Of a DNA stretch of 39,026 nucleotides, positions 1-8,478 are shown one piece after another. Position 1 is the first letter of the stretch. Every line of letters starts with the position of its first letter. Made by a program: the position numbers and the translations under genes. The notes under the pieces are model-generated. The model worked only from the letters and a program-made list of their open reading frames with translations. It searched no databases and was not told where the DNA came from. Location of the stretch: the NCBI GenBank assembly GCA_025057055.1, contig JANWYF010000074.1, positions 1 to 39,026 of the forward strand, in the 5' to 3' direction. The DNA comes from Rhodovarius sp. (GTDB lineage Bacteria > Pseudomonadota > Alphaproteobacteria > Acetobacterales > Acetobacteraceae).

Positions 1-1
1 C

Positions 2-193
2 ACGCTGCGCAGCCTCAAGGGCCGGGTGGCGATGCTGCTCGTCGAGCATGACATGGATGCGGTCTTCGCTCTGGCCGATCGGATCACGGTGCTGGTCTAT
101 GGCCGTGCCATTGCGACCGGCCGGCCGGAGGCGATCCGCGCCGATCCTGCGGTGCAGGAGGCCTATCTGGCCGAGGAATTGCCCGATGCTTGA
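2..193 (+). CDS. livG: Branched-chain amino acid ABC transporter ATPase LivG, C-terminal fragment
   Basis: This frame is open from the window edge and ends in TGA at 191-193, giving 63 codons. The peptide contains [15 protein letters not shown], the switch/H-loop region of LivG-type ATPases (consensus 'VEHDM..V..l.drv.Vl..G'), followed by the usual tail 'G.p..IraDp.V.eAYLG' seen here as [18 protein letters not shown]. LivG is one of the two cytoplasmic ATPases of the high-affinity branched-chain amino acid or amide importer. The start lies outside the window. Its stop overlaps the livF start (ATGCTTGA), which supports translational coupling. The substrate may be another small amide or acid, since Liv-type systems are diverse. 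Confidence 0.85.
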   Translation, partial: TLRSLKGRVAMLLVEHDMDAVFALADRITVLVYGRAIATGRPEAIRADPAVQEAYLAEELPDA

Positions 194-887
194 GGTTTCG
201 GGCCTGGTTGCGGGCTATGGCGCCTCGACCGTGCTCTTCGACGTCTCCCTCAAGGTGGGGGAGGGGGAGGTGGCAACCCTGCTCGGGCGCAACGGGATGG
301 GCAAGACCACGACGGTGCGCGCGATCATGGGCCTCAATCCGCCGCGCGGCGGGCGGGTGCGCTTCCGCGGGGTCGAGATCACCGGCTGGGCGCCGGAGCG
401 CATCGCGCGCGCCGGCATCGGGCTGGTGCCGGAGGGGCGGCAGGTCTTTCCCACGCTCACGGTGCGGGAGAATCTGATCGCCACCGCCGCCGACCGCTTC
501 CGGCGGGCCCATCCCTGGACGCTCGAGCGGATCGAACGGCTCTTCCCCCGGCTGCGCGAGAGGCGCGACCAGCCCGCGCGCACCCTCTCGGGCGGGGAAC
601 AGCAGATGCTCGCGATCGGGCGGGCGCTGATGACCAATCCCTGGCTGCTCATTCTCGATGAGGCGACAGAGGGCCTGGCACCGGCGATCCGGGCCGAGAT
701 CTGGGCGACTTTGGCGGCGCTGAAGGCGGAGGGGCAGGCGATCCTGCTGATCGACAAGAATCTGGCGGCGCTGAAGAGGCTGGCGGACCGCCATCACGTC
801 CTCGAGAGGGGGCGGACGGTCTGGTCCGGCAGCACGGCCGAACTCGAGGCGGCGGCGGAGCGGGTGCGCGGCTGGCTGGGGGTGTGA
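186..887 (+). CDS. livF: Branched-chain amino acid ABC transporter ATP-binding protein LivF
   Basis: This is a 233-residue ABC ATPase that pairs with LivG to power an amino-acid type importer at the inner membrane. Walker A is GRNGMGKTT (about residues 34-42). The Q-loop region VPEGRQVFP is the LivF hallmark, the signature is LSGGEQQ, and Walker B is [13 protein letters not shown]. The ORF track begins at 48, but the ATG at 186 is preferred: it overlaps the livG stop, and the family's N-terminus ([12 protein letters not shown]) begins exactly there. The D-loop/switch reads LLIDKN instead of the more common LLVEQN. It is the last liv gene before the photosynthesis genes, and a 126-bp gap follows. 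Confidence 0.93.
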   Translation: MLEVSGLVAGYGASTVLFDVSLKVGEGEVATLLGRNGMGKTTTVRAIMGLNPPRGGRVRFRGVEITGWAPERIARAGIGLVPEGRQVFPTLTVRENLIATAADRFRRAHPWTLERIERLFPRLRERRDQPARTLSGGEQQMLAIGRALMTNPWLLILDEATEGLAPAIRAEIWATLAALKAEGQAILLIDKNLAALKRLADRHHVLERGRTVWSGSTAELEAAAERVRGWLGV

Positions 888-948
888 GGGCCGTCAGGCG
901 CGGCTGACATTGCCTGAGGCTTCCTATCGGATTTTTTACCCCGCGGAC

Positions 949-966
949 TGTCCATTTCGGATGACA
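949..966. promoter_or_regulatory. Putative PpsR/CrtJ operator upstream of crtE
   Basis: TGT, then 12 bases, then ACA (TGTccatttcggatgACA) exactly matches the TGT-N12-ACA palindrome bound by the aerobic photosynthesis repressor PpsR/CrtJ. It lies 47 bp before the crtE start in the 126-bp livF-crtE gap, where a superoperon promoter is expected. The motif is seen directly. Binding is inferred from the known regulator, which is not encoded in this window. I could not identify a convincing -35/-10 pair. Confidence 0.6.
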
Positions 967-1013
967 GGCTGATTCCGCGACGGTAACGTTTCGCCTCGAC
1001 AACGGAGGCGCCC

Positions 1014-1907
1014 ATGAACGCCGGACAGCGCATCGAACAGGCCTTGGCCGCGGCCCTGGACCTGCCAGAGGCCGCCGCCACCCCGCCGCTGCTGCGCCGT
1101 GCCATGCACCATGCCGTCTTCCCCGGGGGGGCACGGCTCCGCCCGCGCCTGACGCTCGCCACCGCCGCCGCCTGCGGCCGGCCGGATTCCGATCTGGCGC
1201 TGGCCGCGGCCACGGCGATCGAGCTGCTGCACTGCGCCAGCCTCGTTCATGACGACATGCCCTGCTTCGACAACGCCGCCCTGCGCCGCGGCCGGCCCTC
1301 GGTGCATGCGCAGTTCGGCGAGGCGCTGGCGCTGCTCGCCGGGGATGGGCTGATCGTCCTGGCCTTCGAGGTGATCGCCCGCGCAGCCGCCCGCCCCGGC
1401 CAGGGCCAGCGGGGCGCGCAGGTCCTTGCCATCATCGCCCAGGCGGTCGGGCCGGGAGAGGGGATCGTCGCCGGCCAAGCCTGGGAATGCGAAGCGGCGG
1501 TCGATGTGGCGCATTACCACCGCGCCAAGACCGGGGCGCTATTCGCCGGCGCGGCCGCCGCCGGGGCCGCCGCCGCGGGGGCGGAGCCGCAGCGCTGGCG
1601 CGCGCTGGGCGAGCGGCTGGGCGAGGCCTATCAGATCGCCGATGATCTGGCCGATGCGCTGGGCGAGGCGCGGGTGACCGGCAAGCCGGCCGGGCAGGAC
1701 GCCGCGCTCGGCCGGCCCAATGCGGTGCGCGAGCTCGGGGTCGCGGGGGCGCTCGCCCGGCTGCAGGCGCTGACCGAGGCGGCGATCGCCGCGATCCCCG
1801 ACTGCGCCGGGCGCGAAGAGCTGGAGGCGATCATCCGCGGCCAGGCGCGGCGGCTGCTGCCGGCCCATCTCGGCGCGCCGGCCCTGCAGGACAGCCAGGT
1901 GGCCTGA
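1014..1907 (+). CDS. crtE: Geranylgeranyl diphosphate synthase CrtE
   Basis: This 297-residue trans-isoprenyl diphosphate synthase makes GGPP for carotenoids and for the bacteriochlorophyll tail. The first aspartate-rich motif is DDMPCFD (residues 80-86), in the bacterial DDxxxxD form. The second is DDLAD, with the usual [11 protein letters not shown] substrate-binding segment near residues 36-46. GGAGG at 1004-1008 sits 5 bases before the ATG. FPP synthase (IspA) is close in sequence, but the position directly before crtF and bchC identifies CrtE. The stop overlaps the crtF start (TGATG). A PpsR-type palindrome lies upstream, so aerobic repression is likely. Confidence 0.92.
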   Translation: MNAGQRIEQALAAALDLPEAAATPPLLRRAMHHAVFPGGARLRPRLTLATAAACGRPDSDLALAAATAIELLHCASLVHDDMPCFDNAALRRGRPSVHAQFGEALALLAGDGLIVLAFEVIARAAARPGQGQRGAQVLAIIAQAVGPGEGIVAGQAWECEAAVDVAHYHRAKTGALFAGAAAAGAAAAGAEPQRWRALGERLGEAYQIADDLADALGEARVTGKPAGQDAALGRPNAVRELGVAGALARLQALTEAAIAAIPDCAGREELEAIIRGQARRLLPAHLGAPALQDSQVA

Positions 1908-3037
1908 TGGCCGAGGCGCCCGCCATTCCCGCGCCGGAATTCGTCCTCAGGCTGCGCGACCGGCTGGCCGCGAGCCCCGCCTTCCGCCGCTGGGCCGGCG
2001 CCTTCTGGCCGACGCGCTTCCTGGCCCGCCGTCGTGCCCGCCAGCTCTTCGACCTGGCCGCAGGCTTCGTCTACGCGCAGGTGCTGCGCGCTTGCGTCGA
2101 GCTCGATCTGTTCCGCGTCCTGGCGGCAGGGCCGCTGCCGTTGCCCGAACTCGCGCGCCGGCTCGGCCTCTCCGAGGAGGCGGCAGGCCGCTTGGCCGAG
2201 GCGGCCACCGCGGTCGGCCTGCTGCAGCGGCGGCGGGGCGGCTATGGGCTCGGGCCGCTCGGCGGGCCGATGGTCGGCAACGGCGCGGTGGCCGCGATGG
2301 TGCGCCATCACGCGCTGTTCTACGCCGATCTCGCCGATCCGGTGGCGCTGATTACGGGTCCGCCGGGGCAGGGGGCGCTCGCGCGCTTCTGGGGCTATGC
2401 CGATCCGGCGCGCCGGGCTGGGCTGACGCCCGAGGAGGCGGCGGCCTATTCCGACCTGATGGCTGCCTCCCAGCCGCTGGTGGCGGAGGAGGTGCTCGCC
2501 GCCTACGACTTCTCCCGCCATCGCGTGCTGCTGGATGTCGGCGGCGGTCTGGCCGCCTTCCTGATCGCAGCCGCCCGCCGGCATCCCGGGCTTGCGCTGT
2601 GGCTGTTCGATCTGCCGGCGGTGACCGCGTTGGCCGAGGCACGGCTCGCCGCGGCCGGGCTGTCGGCGCGCGCGCGGGTCTTCTCCGGGGATTTCCATGC
2701 CGATCCGCTGCCCCAGGGGGCGGATGTGATCACCCTCATCCGCGTCGTGCACGACCACGACGATGAGGCGGCGCAAGCTCTGCTGCTGCGCGTGCGCCAA
2801 GCGCTCAAGCCCGGTGGGGCGCTGCTGATCTGCGAGCCGATGGCAGGCACGCCCGGGGCCGAGGCGATGGGGGCGGCCTATTTCAACCTCTACCTCCACG
2901 CGATGGGCAGCGGCCGGGCGCGTCGGCCTGAGGAGCTCGCCGCCATGCTGCGGCGGGCTGGCTTCGGGCGGGTGCGGCTGCTGCCCACGGCGACGCCGGT
3001 GCAGACGCGTGTCCTCCATGCCGTTGCGGGGTCGTGA
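1907..3037 (+). CDS. crtF: Demethylspheroidene (hydroxyneurosporene) O-methyltransferase CrtF
   Basis: This 376-residue SAM-dependent methyltransferase methylates the C1 hydroxyl of acyclic carotenoids, giving the methoxy group of spheroidene or spirilloxanthin. The N-terminal half is the dimerisation/winged-helix region (LFDLAAGFVYAQVLRACVEL onward). The Rossmann SAM motif is LLDVGGGLAAF, followed by the acidic residue in LWLFDLPAV and the catalytic-region VVHDHDD typical of the plant-like O-methyltransferase family. It starts 1 base into the crtE stop. Length and position (crtE-crtF-bchC) match purple bacterial superoperons. The presence of crtF implies methoxylated carotenoids, although other crt genes lie outside this window. 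Confidence 0.92.
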   Translation: MAEAPAIPAPEFVLRLRDRLAASPAFRRWAGAFWPTRFLARRRARQLFDLAAGFVYAQVLRACVELDLFRVLAAGPLPLPELARRLGLSEEAAGRLAEAATAVGLLQRRRGGYGLGPLGGPMVGNGAVAAMVRHHALFYADLADPVALITGPPGQGALARFWGYADPARRAGLTPEEAAAYSDLMAASQPLVAEEVLAAYDFSRHRVLLDVGGGLAAFLIAAARRHPGLALWLFDLPAVTALAEARLAAAGLSARARVFSGDFHADPLPQGADVITLIRVVHDHDDEAAQALLLRVRQALKPGGALLICEPMAGTPGAEAMGAAYFNLYLHAMGSGRARRPEELAAMLRRAGFGRVRLLPTATPVQTRVLHAVAGS

Positions 3038-3057
3038 TGACAAGCACGCCATATTGC

Positions 3058-3085
3058 TTGACAGTGCTGGTTGTCATTTTAGATT
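3058..3085 (+). promoter_or_regulatory. Putative bchC promoter (sigma-70 type)
   Basis: A perfect TTGACA (3058-3063) is followed after 16 bases by TAGATT (3080-3085), a 4/6 match to TATAAT, within the 78-bp crtF-bchC gap. The proposed -10 lies inside the PpsR-type palindrome at 3072-3089, an arrangement suited to repression. The spacing and boxes are seen directly; activity is inferred. Confidence 0.5.
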
Positions 3086-3089
3086 GACA
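3072..3089. promoter_or_regulatory. Putative PpsR/CrtJ operator upstream of bchC
   Basis: TGTcattttagattgACA is an exact TGT-N12-ACA match, 26 bp before the bchC GTG and overlapping the putative -10 box. The well-studied CrtJ sites of Rhodobacter capsulatus also lie at the bchC promoter. The interior is AT-rich in an otherwise very GC-rich region, which favours a real site. A weaker inverted repeat, CAAGC-N10-GCTTG, lies just upstream at about 3041-3060. Confidence 0.7.
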
Positions 3090-3115
3090 ACGATACGAGG
3101 CTGAAAGGACCTGCC

Positions 3116-4048
3116 GTGGACACCCTGGCGGTGCTGCTTCGCCAACCCGAGGAGCTCGAGCTGAGCCGCCTTCCGCTCGCCGAGCCGACGGAGGCCGATG
3201 TCGTGGTGGAAATCCGCTGGTCCGGCATCTCCACCGGCACCGAACGCCTGCTCTGGTCCGGCCGCATGCCGCCCTTTCCGGGCATGGGCTATCCCCTGGT
3301 GCCCGGCTATGAGTCGGTGGGCGTGGTCAGCGCAGCCGGCCCCGCTTCCGGCCGGCGCGTGGGGGAGCTCGTCTTCGTCCCCGGTGCGCGCTGCTTCGGC
3401 CCGGTTCGCGGCCTCTTCGGCGGGGCGGCGCGGCGCCTCGTGGTGCCGGGAGAGAGAGTGACACCCCTGCCCCCCGGTCTCGGGCGCGAGGGGGTGCTGC
3501 TCGCGCTCGCCGCCACCGCCCGCCACGCCCTGGCCGGCGGGCCGCTGCCCGAACTCATCGTCGGGCACGGCGTGCTCGGTCGGCTGCTCGCGCGGCTGAT
3601 CCTGGCCGAGGGCGGATCCTGCACGGTCTGGGAGAGCCATCCGGCGCGCATGGCGGGTGCCGATGGCTATCCGGTGCTGAAGCCAGAGGACGACCCGCGC
3701 CGCGACTATCGCGGCATCATCGATGCCTCGGGCGATGCGCAGCTGCTCGATGCCTTGATCGGCCGCCTCGCCCGCGGGGGAGAGATCGTTCTGGCGGGCT
3801 TCTACCACGAGCGACTCTCCTTCGCCTTCCCGCCCGCCTTCATGAAGGAGGCGCGGATCCGCATCGCCGCCGAGTGGAACGCCGAGGATATGGCCGCGCT
3901 GCAGGGGCTGCTTGCGCGCGGGGCGCTCTCTCTTGCCGGGCTGATCACGCATGAGGCGAACCCGACCGAGGTCGGCGACGCCTACCGCACCGCCTTCACC
4001 GACCCTGCCTGCCTCAAGATGGTCCTCGACTGGAGAGACGTCGCATGA
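3116..4048 (+). CDS. bchC: Bacteriochlorophyllide a (3-hydroxyethyl) dehydrogenase BchC
   Basis: This 310-residue enzyme oxidises the 3-hydroxyethyl group of the bacteriochlorin to the 3-acetyl group of bacteriochlorophyllide a. It belongs to the alcohol dehydrogenase-like (MDR) fold: [27 protein letters not shown] in the catalytic domain is typical of BchC, followed by the glycine-rich nucleotide segment [13 protein letters not shown]. The start is GTG at 3116, preceded by AAAGGA. No upstream in-frame ATG gives a family-like N-terminus. Its last codons overlap bchX (ATGA). It has its own putative promoter and PpsR site, as in Rhodobacter, so bchCXYZ-puf may be transcribed independently of crtEF. 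Confidence 0.95.
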   Translation: MDTLAVLLRQPEELELSRLPLAEPTEADVVVEIRWSGISTGTERLLWSGRMPPFPGMGYPLVPGYESVGVVSAAGPASGRRVGELVFVPGARCFGPVRGLFGGAARRLVVPGERVTPLPPGLGREGVLLALAATARHALAGGPLPELIVGHGVLGRLLARLILAEGGSCTVWESHPARMAGADGYPVLKPEDDPRRDYRGIIDASGDAQLLDALIGRLARGGEIVLAGFYHERLSFAFPPAFMKEARIRIAAEWNAEDMAALQGLLARGALSLAGLITHEANPTEVGDAYRTAFTDPACLKMVLDWRDVA

Positions 4049-5055
4049 CCGCACTGCCTGGGAAGCCTGCCGCCGCCGCCGCGATGACCAGCGCCTTGCG
4101 CGCGGAGGCAGCCGTCGAACCCGACCCGGTTCCGACCGGGCCGGTGCGGAAGAAGACGCAGATCATCGCGATCTACGGCAAGGGCGGGATCGGCAAATCC
4201 TTCACGCTTGCCAACCTCAGCTACATGATGGCCCAGCAGGGCCATCGCGTGCTGCTGATCGGCTGCGATCCGAAGAGCGACACCACCTCGCTCCTCTTCG
4301 GCGGTCGCTCCACCCCCACCATCATCGAGACCTCGAGCCGCAAGAAAGCCGCCGGCGAGGCGGTGGCGATCGGCGATGTCTGCTTCAAGCGCGATGGCGT
4401 CTTCGCGATGGAGCTTGGGGGGCCCGAAGTGGGCCGCGGCTGCGGCGGGCGCGGCATCATCCACGGCTTCGAGACGCTGGAGAAGCTCGGCTTCCACGAC
4501 TGGGACTTCGACTACGTCCTGCTCGACTTCCTGGGCGATGTGGTCTGCGGCGGCTTCGGCCTGCCGATCGCGCGCGACATGTGCCAGAAGGTGATCGTCG
4601 TCGCCTCCAACGACCTGCAGTCGCTCTATGTTGCGAACAACGTCTGCTCGGCGGTCGAGTATTTCCGCAAGCTCGGCGGCCATGTCGGCATCGCCGGCCT
4701 GGTGGTCAACAAGGACGACGGCAGCGGGGAGGCGCAGGCCTTCGCCGAGAAGGCGGGCATTCCGGTGCTCGCCTCGATCCCGGCGCATGAGGACATCCGC
4801 CGCAAGAGCGCGGCCTACGAGATCATCGGGCGCCCCGACGGCCCCTGGGGCCCGCTCTTTGCCGCCCTCGGCGAACGCGTGGCGCAGGCGCCGCCCCTGC
4901 GCCCGACCCCGCTCAGCCACGAAGAGCTGCTCTCCCTCTTCAAGGGAGAGGCGGTGGGGCGCGACGTCGTGCTCGAGCCGGCGAGACCGGAGGACATGTG
5001 CGCCTCCGGCCGGATCGAGAAGCCCTCGCTCGAGGTCATCTACGAGGGGGTGTGA
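4045..5055 (+). CDS. bchX: Chlorophyllide a reductase iron protein BchX
   Basis: This 336-residue, nitrogenase NifH-like ATPase passes electrons to BchYZ for C7=C8 reduction of chlorophyllide a, the step that makes a bacteriochlorin. The P-loop is GKGGIGKS (residues 45-52). The two cysteines that bridge the [4Fe-4S] cluster between subunits are in GRGCGGRG (C133) and DVVCGGFG (C168). The roughly 35-residue basic/acidic leader before [12 protein letters not shown] is usual for BchX and distinguishes it from BchL. It overlaps bchC by 4 bases and is followed after 3 bases by bchY. Confidence 0.97.
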   Translation: MTALPGKPAAAAAMTSALRAEAAVEPDPVPTGPVRKKTQIIAIYGKGGIGKSFTLANLSYMMAQQGHRVLLIGCDPKSDTTSLLFGGRSTPTIIETSSRKKAAGEAVAIGDVCFKRDGVFAMELGGPEVGRGCGGRGIIHGFETLEKLGFHDWDFDYVLLDFLGDVVCGGFGLPIARDMCQKVIVVASNDLQSLYVANNVCSAVEYFRKLGGHVGIAGLVVNKDDGSGEAQAFAEKAGIPVLASIPAHEDIRRKSAAYEIIGRPDGPWGPLFAALGERVAQAPPLRPTPLSHEELLSLFKGEAVGRDVVLEPARPEDMCASGRIEKPSLEVIYEGV

Positions 5056-5058
5056 GCG

Positions 5059-6558
5059 ATGGCGGTCGATCCTCCAGCCGATCGGGGCGGGGGCTGCCAC
5101 GGCGGGCAGGAGAAGCTGCGCGAGGCAGCGCGCGCTGCCGGCAATGCCGAACTGATGGAGCGCCTGGCCGCCGACTATCCGCGCGGACCGCACGACCAGC
5201 CGCAGAGCATGTGCCCGGCCTTCGGCAGCCTGCGCGTCGGCCTGCGCATGCGCCGGGTGGCCACCATCCTCTCGGGCAGCGCCTGTTGCGTCTATGGCCT
5301 GACCTTCACCAGCCATTTCTACGGCGCGCGCCGCACCGTGGGCTATGTGCCCTTCAACTCCGAGACCCTGGTCACCGGCAAGCTCTACGAGGACATCCGC
5401 GAGGCGGTGCACCGCATCGCCGATCCCAAGGACTTTGACGCGGTCGTGGTCACCAACCTCTGCGTGCCCACGGCATCCGGCGTGCCGCTGCACGCGCTGC
5501 CCAAGCAGATCAACGGTGTGCGCATCATCGGGATCGACGTGCCGGGCTTTGGCGTGCCCACCCATGCCGAGGCGAAGGATGTCCTGGCCGGTGCCATGCT
5601 CCGCTACGCCCGCATGGAGGCGGAGGCCGGCCCCGTCGCGCGCCCACGCCACCTGAGCGAGCAGGAACGCCGCGTGGCCCTGCTGGGCGAGCTCTTCCCC
5701 GGCGATCCGCCGGGGATTGCGGCGCTGATCGCCCCGCTCGGCCTCGGCCTTGCGCCGCAGACTCCCCCGCGCGAGTGGCGCGACCTCTACGGCGCGCTCG
5801 ACAGCGTCGTGGTGGCGGCGGTCCATCCCTTCTACACCGCCGCGGTGCGGGAGTTCCGCGCGGCTGGCCGGCCGGTGGTGGGCAGCGGCCCCGTCGGGGT
5901 GGAGGGCACCGCGGCCTGGCTCGAGGCGATCGCGGCGGCCGCCCATGTGCCGACCGCGCTGCTCGATGCGGCAAAGGCGAAGGCGCTGCCGGCGATCGCC
6001 GCTGCCCTTGCCGCCGCGCCCATCCGCGGGCGGATCACCGTGAGCGGCTATGAGGGCAGCGAGCTGCTCGTCGCTCGGCTGCTCATCGAGGCGGGGGCCG
6101 AGGTGCCCTATGTCGGCACCGCTTGCCCGCACACCGAATGGTCGGAGCCGGACCGCGCCTGGCTCGCTGCCCGCGGCTGCCACGTGCAGTACCGGGCGAG
6201 CCTCGAGCAGGACATCGCCGCGATGAAGGAGGCGAAGCCCGATCTTGCCGTCGGCACCACGCCGCTGGTGCAGAAGGCAAAGGAGATGGGGCTGCCCGCC
6301 CTCTACTTCACCAACATGATCAGTGCCCGGCCCCTCTTCGGCGTCGCCGGTGCGGCATCGCTCGCCGCGATCATCGCCAACCAGCTGCGCAACCGGGAGC
6401 GCTTCGACCGCATGGTCGCCTTCTTCGACGGCGTCGGCACGCCGGAACGCGCGGGCTATGGCTGGCGCGGGGTGCCGCCGGATCATCCCGGCTTTCGCGA
6501 GCGGATGCGCAAGCTGCGCGCGGCGCGGGCGAAGGCGGAGGAGGCGATCGGCACATGA
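5059..6558 (+). CDS. bchY: Chlorophyllide a reductase subunit Y
   Basis: This 499-residue NifD-like subunit of the chlorophyllide a reductase catalytic component binds a [4Fe-4S] cluster together with BchZ. Candidate ligand cysteines are in QSMCPAFGS (C52), SACCVYG (C77) and TNLCVPTAS (C135). The C-terminal part holds the substrate-side NifD-like domain ([25 protein letters not shown]). The start ATG at 5059 follows the GAGGGGG that ends bchX, so the genes are tightly coupled. Length is normal for BchY. The stop overlaps bchZ (ATGA). Confidence 0.96.
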   Translation: MAVDPPADRGGGCHGGQEKLREAARAAGNAELMERLAADYPRGPHDQPQSMCPAFGSLRVGLRMRRVATILSGSACCVYGLTFTSHFYGARRTVGYVPFNSETLVTGKLYEDIREAVHRIADPKDFDAVVVTNLCVPTASGVPLHALPKQINGVRIIGIDVPGFGVPTHAEAKDVLAGAMLRYARMEAEAGPVARPRHLSEQERRVALLGELFPGDPPGIAALIAPLGLGLAPQTPPREWRDLYGALDSVVVAAVHPFYTAAVREFRAAGRPVVGSGPVGVEGTAAWLEAIAAAAHVPTALLDAAKAKALPAIAAALAAAPIRGRITVSGYEGSELLVARLLIEAGAEVPYVGTACPHTEWSEPDRAWLAARGCHVQYRASLEQDIAAMKEAKPDLAVGTTPLVQKAKEMGLPALYFTNMISARPLFGVAGAASLAAIIANQLRNRERFDRMVAFFDGVGTPERAGYGWRGVPPDHPGFRERMRKLRAARAKAEEAIGT

Positions 6559-7988
6559 CCCTGGTGCTCGATCACGACCGGGCCGGCGGCTACTGGGGGG
6601 CGGTCTACGTCTTCACCGCCGTGCGCGGCATGCGCGTCATCATCGACGGGCCGGTGGGCTGCGAAAACCTGCCCGTGACCTCGGTGCTGCACTACACCGA
6701 TGCTCTGCCGCCGCATGAGCTGCCCATCGTCGTCACCGGCATTGACGAGGACGCGATGAGCAAGGACGGGACCGAGGCGCTGCTCAAGCGCGCCGCCGGC
6801 ACGCAGGATCAGGACCTGCCCGCGGTGGTGGTCACCGGCTCCATCGCCGAGATGATCGGCGGCGGTGTCACGCCCGAAGGGTCGAACCTGCACCGCTTCA
6901 TCCCGCGCACCATCGATGAGGACCAGTGGCAGTGCGCGGACCGCGCCATGAACTGGCTGTGGGCGGAATACGGGGCCAAGCGCGGCAAGACCAAGCCGCG
7001 CACCCGCAAGGAAGGGGAGAAACCCCGCGTCAACATCATCGGGCCGATCTACGGCACCTTCAACATGCCATCCGACCTGGCCGAGCTGCGCCGCCTCATC
7101 GAGGGGATCGGCTGCGAGGTGAACATGGTCTTTCCGCTCGGCAGCCACCTCGAGGAGATCCCGAAGCTCGCCGAGGCCGACGTCAACATCTGCATGTATC
7201 GCGAGTTCGGCGCGCTGCTGTGCGAGAGCCTGGGGCGCCCCTGGCTGCGCGCGCCGATGGGCATCTTCGGAACGACCAACTTTCTGCGCAAGCTGGGCGA
7301 GCTGACGGGCTGCGATCCCGAACCCTTCATCGCCGCCGAGAAGCAGACCACGCTCAAACCGCTGTGGGATCTGTGGCGGTCGGTCACGCAGGATTTCTTC
7401 GGCAGCGCCAGCTTCGGCGTCCACGCCACCGAGACCTACACGCGCGGTATCCGACGCCTCTTCGAGGAGGAGCTCGGCATTCCCTGCGCCTTCGCCTTCG
7501 CCCGCCGCCCCGGTGTCAAGCCGGACAATGCGGCGGTGCGCGAGGCGATCCGCTCCTCCCCGCCGCTTGTTCTCTTCGGCTCCTACAACGAACGCATGTA
7601 TGCGGCCGAGGCGAAGGCGAAATGCGTCTACATCCCGGCGAGCTTCCCCGGCGCCTGCATCCGCCGCCACACCGGAACGCCCTTCATGGGCTATGCGGGG
7701 GCGACCTATCTCCTGCAGGAGTACTGCAACGCGCTGTTTGATGCGCTGTTTCACATCCTGCCGCTGAGCACCGAGATGGACGCGATCGCCGCCACCCCGG
7801 TGCCGCTGCCCTTCCGCTGGGAGCAGGAGGCGGTCGCGCTGCTCGAGGCCCGCCTCGAGAGCGAGCCCTTCCTGCTGCGCATCTCGGCTGCCAAGCGCCT
7901 GCGCGAGCGCATCGAGGCCGCCGCGCGCGATGCCGGCGAATCCTCGATCAGCCGCGAGCGTGCGGCGCAGGTTCTGGAGCGCGCGTGA
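6555..7988 (+). CDS. bchZ: Chlorophyllide a reductase subunit Z
   Basis: This 477-residue NifK-like partner of BchY completes the dark-operative chlorophyllide a reductase. [13 protein letters not shown] holds the cluster cysteine (about residue 36), and [15 protein letters not shown] and [16 protein letters not shown] are characteristic internal blocks. The ORF track extends upstream to 6123 only by reading through bchY. The ATG at 6555 overlapping the bchY stop gives the family N-terminus [21 protein letters not shown] gap of 103 bp separates it from pufB. In many purple bacteria the puf promoter lies within or just after this gene. Confidence 0.96.
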   Translation: MTLVLDHDRAGGYWGAVYVFTAVRGMRVIIDGPVGCENLPVTSVLHYTDALPPHELPIVVTGIDEDAMSKDGTEALLKRAAGTQDQDLPAVVVTGSIAEMIGGGVTPEGSNLHRFIPRTIDEDQWQCADRAMNWLWAEYGAKRGKTKPRTRKEGEKPRVNIIGPIYGTFNMPSDLAELRRLIEGIGCEVNMVFPLGSHLEEIPKLAEADVNICMYREFGALLCESLGRPWLRAPMGIFGTTNFLRKLGELTGCDPEPFIAAEKQTTLKPLWDLWRSVTQDFFGSASFGVHATETYTRGIRRLFEEELGIPCAFAFARRPGVKPDNAAVREAIRSSPPLVLFGSYNERMYAAEAKAKCVYIPASFPGACIRRHTGTPFMGYAGATYLLQEYCNALFDALFHILPLSTEMDAIAATPVPLPFRWEQEAVALLEARLESEPFLLRISAAKRLRERIEAAARDAGESSISRERAAQVLERA

Positions 7989-8011
7989 TGACTGCCGCTC
8001 CCGCCCCGCTT

Positions 8012-8036
8012 CCGGGTTGTCCGCGCCCGGTTGTCC
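8012..8036 (+). repeat. Short direct repeat between bchZ and pufB
   Basis: CCGGGTTGTCC (8012-8022) and CCCGGTTGTCC (8026-8036) match at 10 of 11 bases with a 14-base period, within the 103-bp bchZ-pufB leader. It may be a regulator-binding direct repeat for the puf genes, but it has no known consensus that I can name, and could be chance in GC-rich DNA. No pufQ-like reading frame is present in the leader. Confidence 0.3.
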
Positions 8037-8091
8037 CAGCAGCGAGGGATGGTCGCTGCAGTGGCCGCAAGGCCGTCTCGGAGGACCGACT

Positions 8092-8259
8092 ATGTCCAAT
8101 GGTATCACCGAGGCCGAGGCCCGCGAGATCCACCGCCTGGTCATGCAGGGATGGATCTTCTCGGTCTTCGCCTCGATGGGCGCGCACATCCTTGTCTGGC
8201 TGTGGCGTCCGCTCGTCTACGGGCAGCCCGCTCCGCCCGACTGGCGCTTCTTCCAGTAG
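8092..8259 (+). CDS. pufB: LH1 antenna beta polypeptide PufB
   Basis: This is a 55-residue membrane antenna protein of the core light-harvesting ring. The N-terminal cytoplasmic part carries the conserved His-14 (EIHRLV, position -18). The single transmembrane helix runs from about W21 to W38, with the bacteriochlorophyll ligand His-32 (GAHILVWLWRP). GGAGG at 8080-8084 precedes ATG 8092 by 7 bases. Two features are odd. Position +9 after the ligand is Leu-41, where LH1 beta chains normally have Trp (RPW). The periplasmic tail after RP is also longer than usual and ends PPDWRFFQ. The ORF track only shows it inside the 7930-8259 frame. Confidence 0.95.
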   Translation: MSNGITEAEAREIHRLVMQGWIFSVFASMGAHILVWLWRPLVYGQPAPPDWRFFQ

Positions 8260-8283
8260 GCGGGAGCAGGAGGAGTTCTCGAC

Positions 8284-8466
8284 ATGCACAAGATCTGGAT
8301 GGTGACGAATCCGCTTCGCCTCGGCCTCTCGGCCGCGGTGGCGGTGATGACCGTGGCCCTGGTGATCCATTTCGCGGTGCTCAGCTCGCCCCGCTATTGC
8401 GACCACCTCGGCTGGTGCTCGGCGGCGCCCTCCGCCAACGCCCAGCTGCCGGCGCCGCGGAACTGA
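8284..8466 (+). CDS. pufA: LH1 antenna alpha polypeptide PufA
   Basis: This is a 60-residue core antenna alpha chain. The N-terminus MHKIWMVTNPLR matches the 'M.kiW...dPrr' pattern. The transmembrane helix (about L13-S34) holds the bacteriochlorophyll ligand His-29 in ALVIHFAVLSS. A purine-rich GGAGCAGGAGGA precedes the ATG. The C-terminus is unusual. After RY (positions +8/+9) the sequence is CDHLGWC, so the usual Trp at +11 (as in RFNW or RYNW) is replaced by Asp-40 and the nearest Trp is at +15. Two cysteines (C39, C45) and a Pro/Ala-rich tail extend the protein beyond the common length of roughly 50 residues. Confidence 0.93.
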   Translation: MHKIWMVTNPLRLGLSAAVAVMTVALVIHFAVLSSPRYCDHLGWCSAAPSANAQLPAPRN

Positions 8467-8478
8467 CGGCGGCGGGGT

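Noticed and set aside
3982-6486. An 834-codon minus-strand frame opposite bchX and bchY
   Set aside because: It mirrors the codon pattern of the bch genes on the opposite strand and has no recognisable domain.
7985-8305. Possible pufQ-like ORF between bchZ and pufB
   Set aside because: Its frame overlaps pufB and runs into pufA. The translation is Arg/Ser/Pro-rich with no hydrophobic helix, unlike PufQ.
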